From Berberis thunbergii (lineage: Eukaryota > Streptophyta > Magnoliopsida > Ranunculales > Berberidaceae): 64,000 nt of DNA. Positions 57,061 to 64,000 of this stretch are shown here, one piece after another. The notes beneath the pieces were generated by a model, which did not search any database, had not been told where the DNA came from, and saw only the letters and a program-made list of their open reading frames with translations. The stretch lies in the NCBI GenBank assembly GCA_003290165.1, contig QNQO01000594.1, forward strand, positions 62,001 to 126,000. Reading direction: 5' to 3'. Made by a program: the position numbers and the translations under genes. Numbering within the stretch: the first letter of the stretch is position 1; each line of letters opens with the position of its first letter.

Positions 57061-58055
57061 TGTTATTATATCCTCACCCAATTTTACACAGGTTGCATCC
57101 TCCTTTCATAAGAAGGCTGATAAAGCCTCATTTATTGATGAACCAACCTGTAGATTTTGAGACACTACAGACATCTCGTTCCCATATTGACTCATTAGAC
57201 ATATGTCTTCCTAGAGACTCATGCATAGAATCAAATTGTGAACATTCTTTAAAGTCTCCCCTTGATGGTTTTCATGATACCCATGACCATTTAGAGACTT
57301 GTTTGACTCACTTTAGTTTAGACTTTGATGTTGATGATTCCATTAGGGGAGTCAATGATTTGATTGACTCAGTCCCCATTGTGGATCCTAGTTATAAATG
57401 GAAGTCTAAACTGGAGCCTCTTCCACTCAGTGAGTCAAAACTAGTCCCATCAGTTGAGCCACCTGAGCTTGACCTTAAACAATTACCTGACACCCTCAGG
57501 TATGCGTTTTCAGGTGCTGATGATACTTTGCCTGTTATTATTTCATCTATATTGAATTCAAAACAGGTTGTCCCAAAGAAGTCGAGAGATATATCTAGTA
57601 AGAGAGTGCAATCCATAAGTAGTGTCAACTCTAGGGTTGGGGGTGTTGTTGAGTTGTCTAGATCAACATCTCTATGTGATTCATGTGATGAGCCTGTACC
57701 ACCTGATATATCCATCGTCTCGTCTACTTGCATCACATTCCCATTTACTAAGGCTACTTTCACCGATCCCTTGTGCTGTAGTGAGGATTTCAGTTTTCAC
57801 CATCCTGATGTGAAAATTATCCAATCTTCTGATTTTGAACCATACATAGGATGTTCCCTTTTTGGAGCACGGAAAAATCCTCAGTTGTGTATGACTATTG
57901 GTCACATTTGGGATGTCCTAGTGTATTTGGTGCCCCATGTGATTGCTATTTTTGAGTGGACTGATCCTCAACTGTTCAGGTTGTTGATATACGACCATGG
58001 ACTAAGTGTTTGTCATGTTCTTCCTCTCCACTATTCGATACACCATTTTTTATGA
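57060..58055 (+). pseudogene. Athila-like pol remnant (region before RT)
   Basis: A 331-codon open frame. Its middle reads KWKSKLEPLPLSESKLVPS, then EPPELDLKQLPDTLRYAF and DDTLPVIISS, the conserved stretch between protease and RT in Athila/Tat pol (P.ELK.LP.HLKYAFLG...LPVIISS). No RT motifs follow; the C-terminal half is unassigned. The length of the frame is notable for a decayed element. Confidence 0.65.
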
Positions 58056-60095
58056 ATAATATTTGTCGGGCTGATGACGGTAAACCAAGCGCTCCTAGGA
58101 GGCAGCCTAGCTTTAGTTGTGTGTCTTTGCTATTAGTCTAGATTAATTTTCGAGTACCCTATTTAGTTGTGTTTTACTCATACTCGTTAGCTCTGTAACA
58201 GTTTTGACTTACAACTTGTCTTTCTTTTTAGTTTTATTTGTTAGTGTCGAATCTGCATTTTATTGATTTCTAATGAAAACTCCATGATTCTTATGTTTGC
58301 GAGCCTCATTGATGGATGACTTCTTGGAAATTGGTAAAATCTTCATCGCAGTAATTCTGTTCTAACATCCTCTCATGTACTTATTTCATTCATTTGTCAG
58401 AATTATTTTGTTAAACATTGAGGACAATGTTTGGATTAGGTTTGGGGGTAGGGTTCATGAATCGGTGAATTTTTTGTAGTATTTTCTTTTCTTATCTTTA
58501 TAAAATAAATAAAAAATAAAAAAAGTGTTTTTTTCTGTCAAAAAAACTTGGTCTTTTGCGATTATGAAAATGTTTTATGCTCAAGAAAATGCAAGCCAAC
58601 TTGACAGATTGGTATATTGATAAAGACTGAAAGTTTAGTATGATCTAGTTCATAAGATTTTTCAACTCAATTATCTTTGCACCATGAGCCATATTAGCAT
58701 AACTTGAAGTTGATGAGTGAAATATGCACTAGAAAACCTTAGAATGATAGTGGAGACTTAACCCTAAAAGTTTTGAGCCTTTCTATTTTTCTGAGGGTTA
58801 TACATAAACTTTGATTTTTCTTGAGTCCGTATTATCTCGTTGATGATCTTATTATTCTCATTTTTTTGATCAATTGCTTTGGGAATGACATCAAAATTGA
58901 ATTATTACACTAGAACTTCTTGGCTTATTCAATTAAGATGTCATAATATTGACTTGAACTTAGGAAATGATCTAGGCATTTTTTTAGACCATTAACTAGC
59001 CTTTTAACTTACCCATAACATTAACCTTTTTGTAGACTTTTGAGCCTTAGAATAACTTTTATTTGTTAATCCATTAACCTTTACCCAATTTTTCTGGGAA
59101 TGTATACGGATGGATATACTTGGTGTAAAAAGGGCATCAAAAAGCAAAATATGAGATATTTCATAAATCCTCTATGTGAAAAAAAAGGGTTGAAGAAAAG
59201 AAAAATAGTAAAAAAAAAAAAAAAAAAGAATGTCAATGAGGATAAAGATGTGAGAATGAAGAAAAATTGATGGTGCACAACATTGGTTTATTCTTGACAG
59301 CCTTAAATGTTCGTTTAATGGGTGTATACATTCCTAAAAACTTTTCTTATAATCCTTTGACATCCCTTATTAACCATTACCCAAGCCACATTACAACCCA
59401 ACAAAGTCCTAGTTGATCTTAGGTAAGGTTGGTTCCGTAGATGTGGAGATTTAATAACCAAGACCTATGGTGTTTGATTCAACATTCCCAAAAGTAATTG
59501 ATATTCCTATCCATGAGATCATGTTCATTCCATTCTTGAAAAGTCCGTTCTTCATATTACTATATGTGAGATGACTGCTTTCCATTATTTACTATGTTCC
59601 TCACATATAAATTGAGTGAAATACCAAATCTCTGAGTATTTTATTGTGAGTGACATGAGAGATTTGAAGTCAAAACAAACTTTCCACAGAAAATTTAGTC
59701 ATTATTTTACTCTGAAATAAAAAGTTATGTTGATAATGCTATTCACACACACACATTGAGTTGAGGATGATTATGAATTTTTTCTAACTTTTGGAGAATA
59801 ATAAATTATTTGGAGATTTGTTGATACACTAAAATGACACCGTTGGTTTCTTGCATTTCTTGAAGTTTTAAAATGAACACTGTTTGACCAAGTTTTGATT
59901 GAGTCATAATGTTTGTGGGTAACATTTCTGAAAACCCTCATGAGACTATAACTCGTCCACTGGAGGTAATCAAGGGGTTTAAAGCCTTTTTGCACGTTTT
60001 AGGTAAGTGCAATCGATGATTCCTGCGAAAGTGAGTTAGGATTTTCTTTTTATTGTTTAGCTCGAGGACTAGCAAAATATAGGTTTGGGGGTATT
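58056..60095 (+). other. Athila-like 3' non-coding region
   Basis: Includes GAGGACAATGTTTGGATTAG followed by TTTGGGGGTAGG at about 58419-58452, a purine-tract-like phrase normally near a 3' LTR, and the real polypurine tract at about 60079-60095. No gene seen between. Confidence 0.5.
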
Positions 60096-62116
60096 TGATA
60101 TTCACATAATTATTACATAATATATCCCTCAATTTATATATGTTAGTGTTTCGATTATTATATTTTATAGTAATTATTTCGTTTTCATGTCTTTGTAGGA
60201 ATTTGAGCGTAAACGATGAAATCATATTAAGGCGACAAGTTAAGGATCGACAATTGATCGATTTTACCGGTGGTACAAAGTAGAGGGTCACACATCTAAA
60301 CTCAAAACCTAAGCCCATAACCTAAACCCAAAATCTAACCCATAAACCCAAAACCAAACCCATAACTTAAATCCAAATCCAATGGTAAGCCCAATCAAAC
60401 CCTAGACACATTCCCTCAATCACCAAAGATTCTGATTTTTTTTTCCTTAAATCACTCATTGAACACTCTCCTGAACCTCTCCATATTCATTTCCTCCTAA
60501 TTCTCTTTAAATACAAAAATTCAATGGATGAGAAAGGGGGGAAGAGAAGGGAAAAGAAAAATTACAGAAAATTAAACCTCTTCCTCACAACGTGATTTTC
60601 ATCACACCAGAGCCACCACCATCACCACCTCGACACGCCACCACCGTGCGAGCACCGTCATCGCCACGAAACAGGGGAGTGACAACCCTATTTCGCATCA
60701 GACATCTCCATGTCCTTGCTCCTCTCCCCTGTCCACACAACCACCACTACCATCTCGTTCTCCCACCATCAGCCACCCCGCACACCACGAAACAGACCAC
60801 CACCGCTTGAAACAGAGGCGTGACAACCCCGTTTCACGTTAAAAACATCACCTCGCCACTGAGCCTTGCCATCACCACCATTACCCTTCATCTCGTCGTC
60901 TCTCTCTCTCTCTCTCTGCCACCATCACCTGAGCACCATCACCACCACGAAACAGGGGAGTGACAACCCTGTTTCGCGTCAGACCTCCGCCTCGCCACAG
61001 ACCTTAATCCCCTCTTTCAGCCCTCCTTCCTATTTTTCTCCCTCCTCCACCTCGCTCTTTCTGTTCCCGCATCACAACAGACCGAGAACCACCACCACGC
61101 CGCGAAACAGAGCCTCACCGCGGCTCAGTTCTACCTCGCCACCGCCACTGTTCCTCCTCTTCTCTCGGCCTCTCTTCATCTCGAGATCCTTCCTGCATCC
61201 CTCTCTCACGACCACCGTCGCAAGCGGCGCGCCAGCCAGCACGCAACCGCCGCGATAGGAGCAAAAACAGGGCTCCACCACCGCTCTCTGTATTGATTTC
61301 TTTTGAGTTTTCATTACACTTCTCTCACTGATTTTCCATCCCTCTCTCTATTTTGCAGGTCCGGACCAGGTTGGTGCAGGAGGACGCTCGCGAGGAGCGA
61401 AGAATAGCACCGCAAGCGGCGCTGTTGTGTTGGAGACGAAAGACACTGTAGCAGAGGCGCGGGAATGATTTAAATCTAATTTTTGCTATTTGCACCCTCG
61501 ATTTCTCCCTGTACTACCACAGAGCTTTGTACTTCATTTTCTCGGGATTCGTATTCGGACCAACTGCTGAGTACCACCACATCGAGTTTGCGACAAACTA
61601 AATGGGTTGTATAAGTTATTGTGATTGATTTTACTGAATTGTGTGCTCAATTACTAATTACAATTTATTTCTGAAAGTTTTTGATAAATTGCTTTTGCTT
61701 GAAATAATTTGTTAATGTTCGATAGAGATATGATATAATTTAATTGAATTTTAACGATCACATATTCGGTGTAAGCAAGGGATTATCATCCCTAAAGCTT
61801 CTCGTTTTTAACTTCAATAATTTAGATTTAAATAATTTTTGCTAACTCATTGGTGAGTCCAAGCCCACAAAATCCACATTTTTATTTTATTTTACTTTTC
61901 TTATTTTTAAATTTATTTTTAGTTTAGTTTTAAAATGTTGTAACCCCATTTTCCATTTAAATTAGTTTAAATTAAATTATAAATTTCAATTGCATCCACC
62001 TTCCTCGTGGGATCGACCTGTACTTGCCATTGTCTACCAGTTAGACACCGTGCACTTGCGGTTATTACACGTGGGTTGAATTAACCTAATAATTTAGGTT
62101 AGTTAAACCCGCATCA
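60096..62116 (+). repeat. 3' LTR of Athila-like element
   Basis: 2021 bp, uninterrupted version of the 5' LTR. Contains three GAAACAGGG...CCCTGTTTC-type imperfect palindromes (60668, 60809, 60949), CT-rich tracts and the CTCGTGGGATCGACC segment near its end. Pro/His-rich open frames at 60592-61258 are low-complexity. Confidence 0.9.
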
Positions 62117-63257
62117 GCTGCTAGATAATGATAGTAGCTATCAAAGCTACTTTGCTAATGAGACGAGGATAGGGCCACCAGATAATGATGATTGGGATTT
62201 GGGGGAGGTGTTTGCTTATTTCTTGAGACCTTTTTATGACATCACATTAAGATCTTGTTGTTCAAATACACCGACAATTCACCATGCATTTATGGATGTG
62301 TTGAATGTTTATGGTCTCTTGCATGAAAATAATTGTGATAAATTGTCATCTATTACTTTTAACATGAAAGCTAAATATGACAAGTATTGGGGTTCAATGG
62401 ATAGTGTAAATAAATATTATTTCATGAGTTATTCTACATGGCGAGGAAACGAGCGAGGGGAGGGAGGTGGCGGGGTGGGGACCGTTCACCCCCTCGAGAT
62501 GTGTGTCATCATTTTTTGTGCGCACATCCCGAGCGGGGTGAACAGTCCCCACCCCGCCACCTCCCTCCCCTCGCTCGTTTCCTCGCCATTTAGAATTTCT
62601 GTTATTTCATTGCCATTGTCCTTGATCCGCGTCATAAGATGGATAAGGTGATTGATTATTTTGAGATCATATTTGGTGATGAAAATGACAAGGTTGAAGC
62701 TCATACAAAAAAATGTGAAAGATATGTTGATTAGTCTTTATAGCATCTATGAAAAGGAGGAGATGTCCATGCATTCTCATGTTGTGGTTACTCCAAGTAG
62801 TGTGGTGTTCAAGCATCAAATGATGGTGATATTCCAAGTATGGCCTCAACCGATATAGAACGAAAGTTGGAATAAAAGAAGAGATTGAGAAAAGCTAAAA
62901 AGTGTGGGATTATAGCGAATGATGTGGATAGATATCTTGAAGATCCTATCGAAGATTCAAACAATTCAAAAGTTGATATTTTTGAATTGGTGGAAAGTGT
63001 ATGGATCATCAAAATATCCCATTTTGGCAAGAATGGCACATGAGATCTTAGCCATTCCAGTTTCGACAATAGCTTCAGAATCTTGTTTTAGCACAAGTGG
63101 AAGAATAATTAATTCATTCCGAAGCTCATTGAGTCCCAAGGTGGTTGAGGCTTTGATTTGTACTCAAAATTGGCTTTTGAGTAACCATGTTGTCTTACAT
63201 CATGAGTTTTCAATTCAGGAGATGGAGTTCTATGAAATTATTGAACAAGGTAATTGA
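62117..63257 (+). pseudogene. hAT transposase, C-terminal half with dimerisation domain
   Basis: Continues the gene cut at 46411. LLDNDSSYQ follows the LTR, then LRPFYDITLRSCCSNTPTIH, VLNVYGLLHENN and MKAKYDKYWGSMDSVN. A fold-back element (62431-62596) interrupts. IAIVLDPRHKMDKVIDYFEI resumes, and 62990-63257 encodes the hAT dimerisation domain (PILARMAHEILAIPVSTIAS, ESCFSTSGRIINSFRSSLSP, VVEALICTQNWL) to a stop. Frameshifts and stops lie between, so it is inactive. Confidence 0.88.
62431..62596. mobile_element. Fold-back MITE inside the hAT gene
   Basis: 166 bp. The arms beginning ATTCTA.ATGGCGAGGAAA are inverted repeats that stay perfect for 44 bases from TGGCGAGG and continue imperfectly to about 60. 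The loop is short (about 40 bases). It is very GC-rich compared with its surroundings and splits the transposase reading frame. No clear target duplication. Confidence 0.8.
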
Positions 63258-64000
63258 TTTTTAATTTTTACATTTACTATTTAAATTGTTTCTATTGTTT
63301 ATTTAACAAAGATTAATAATGATAACAATTGCTTCTACTCCTAGCAGGGGGTTCTTGGTGTTTTTTGTTGATGGAAAGGTGCTCCCAAAGGTTGCTTCTT
63401 TTTGGTGTAAATGACTAAATGTAGTAAAAATGGTGGTTTTTGCTTATATTCCTTAACATAGCAGGGGGGGTCAAGTTTGTATTTTGGTGTAGATGACTAG
63501 ATGTAACTAAAGTTTGTATTTTGAACTCATAGGGCTAAAGTTTGTATTTTGGTGTAGATGACTAGGTAGTAAAAGCTAAAGTTTGTATTTTGAAATCACA
63601 GGGTTGAAGTTTGTATTTTGAAAACACAAGCTCTATAAATTGAAGTTTGAAATCACATATATTGTATTTTGAAATGACAAGGCTGCAATTACAGGGATGC
63701 ATTTTGCTATTTTGTATATTAAGGATTGCAATTATAGGGCTGCAGCTGTAATTTTGATTTTAAAATTATAGGACTGCAATAATCCAGGGTAATTCTATAG
63801 GACTGCAATCCAGGGATTCTATAGGACTGCAATAATCTAGGGCTGCAATAATCCAGGGTTATTCTTTTGAGGCTGCATTTTAGGACTATTTATAGGACTG
63901 AATTTTAGGATTGTATTTTGAAATTACAGTGAAACATTTTGTTATGAAAAACCGAAAAAAACCAAATTGAATCAAACCGAAAATTGAACTTGAGCTTGGT
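63258..64000. other. 3' flank of the hAT gene with short degenerate repeats
   Basis: Words such as AAAGTTTGTATTTTGGTGTAG and GACTGCAATAATCCAGGG recur several times at irregular spacing. Subterminal repeats of this kind are common near hAT ends, but no terminal repeat is reached before the edge. Confidence 0.4.

Larger units (their letters stand above)
46412..62116 (+). mobile_element. Athila-like LTR retrotransposon inserted in the hAT gene
   Basis: The 5' LTR is 46412-55222 with a CACTA element inside (about 1955 bp without it); the 3' LTR is 60096-62116 (2021 bp). Both run TGATATTCACATAATTATT ... ACCCGCATCA. The primer-binding context TTTTTGGCGCCGTTGCCGGG is at about 55225-55245, and a polypurine tract AGGTTTGGGGGTATT precedes the 3' LTR. 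The target duplication is GTTGC (46407-46411) and GCTGC (62117-62121), one mismatch. The internal region holds only gag C-terminal and pre-RT remnants, with no RT or integrase, so it is non-autonomous. Confidence 0.9.

Noticed and set aside
60592..61258. Pro/His/Ser-rich open frames
   Set aside because: They lie in the CT-rich part of the 3' LTR and differ in frame from the 5' LTR copy.
63400..63900. CRISPR-like or regular tandem array
   Set aside because: Repeats are short, irregularly spaced and AT-rich; a plant genome gives no CRISPR context. Better explained as degenerate subterminal repeats.

Overview
This is nuclear DNA from a flowering plant, probably a eudicot. The evidence is AT-rich intergenic DNA, GT-AG introns, plant-type LTR retrotransposons (Ty3 chromovirus, Tat-like and Athila-like), CACTA, hAT and Tourist elements, and host genes with plant homologues (RINT1-like MAG2, TFIIIA with a 5S rRNA mimic exon, a MATE/DETOXIFICATION transporter). 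Gene models were read by eye from splice signals, frame and remembered protein families; no database was searched.

Layout. 1-600 holds the 5' end of a minus-strand gene for a very acidic protein, with two telo-box motifs upstream. 702-28110 is a nested transposon block. A segment of about 4.8 kb (flank plus 5' LTR plus gag/protease of a Tat-like retroelement) occurs twice, at 702-13682 and 14470-19868. The first copy was later split by a 6.56-kb chromovirus (4232-10793), which itself received a hAT-type element (7658-8812). The first copy also carries a segment with a piece of the translation factor gene eIF3g. The second copy continues to a 3' LTR at 28110 and holds an Athila-type solo LTR, a tandem repeat array and a broken antisense open reading frame.

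28307-43000 is the genic island. A CACTA-type MITE lies behind a four-exon minus-strand MAG2/RINT1-like gene (28863-33246). Across a 225-bp divergent promoter is TFIIIA (33472-36301), whose second intron holds a poison exon shaped like 5S rRNA (34531-34716). The TFIIIA main frame carries a one-base deletion in finger 7. A MATE transporter gene follows (39794-42674) with at least two frameshifts. It is flanked by direct copies of its own upstream region, the trace of a tandem duplication.

44758-64000 is a second nested stack. A broken hAT transposase gene (45402-46411 and 62117-63257) was split by an Athila-like retroelement (46412-62116). The 5' LTR of that element was split in turn by a 6.85-kb CACTA element (47414-54266) carrying exons from at least four host genes: cyclin B, a DEAD-box helicase, an organelle-type peptide chain release factor, and the complex I 75-kDa subunit. 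A fifth, SEN1-like helicase, is possible.

The intact-looking functional units are MAG2 and TFIIIA with its autoregulatory exon (subject to the frameshift), plus the partial gene at the left edge. Most other coding sequence is transposon remnant or captured exon.
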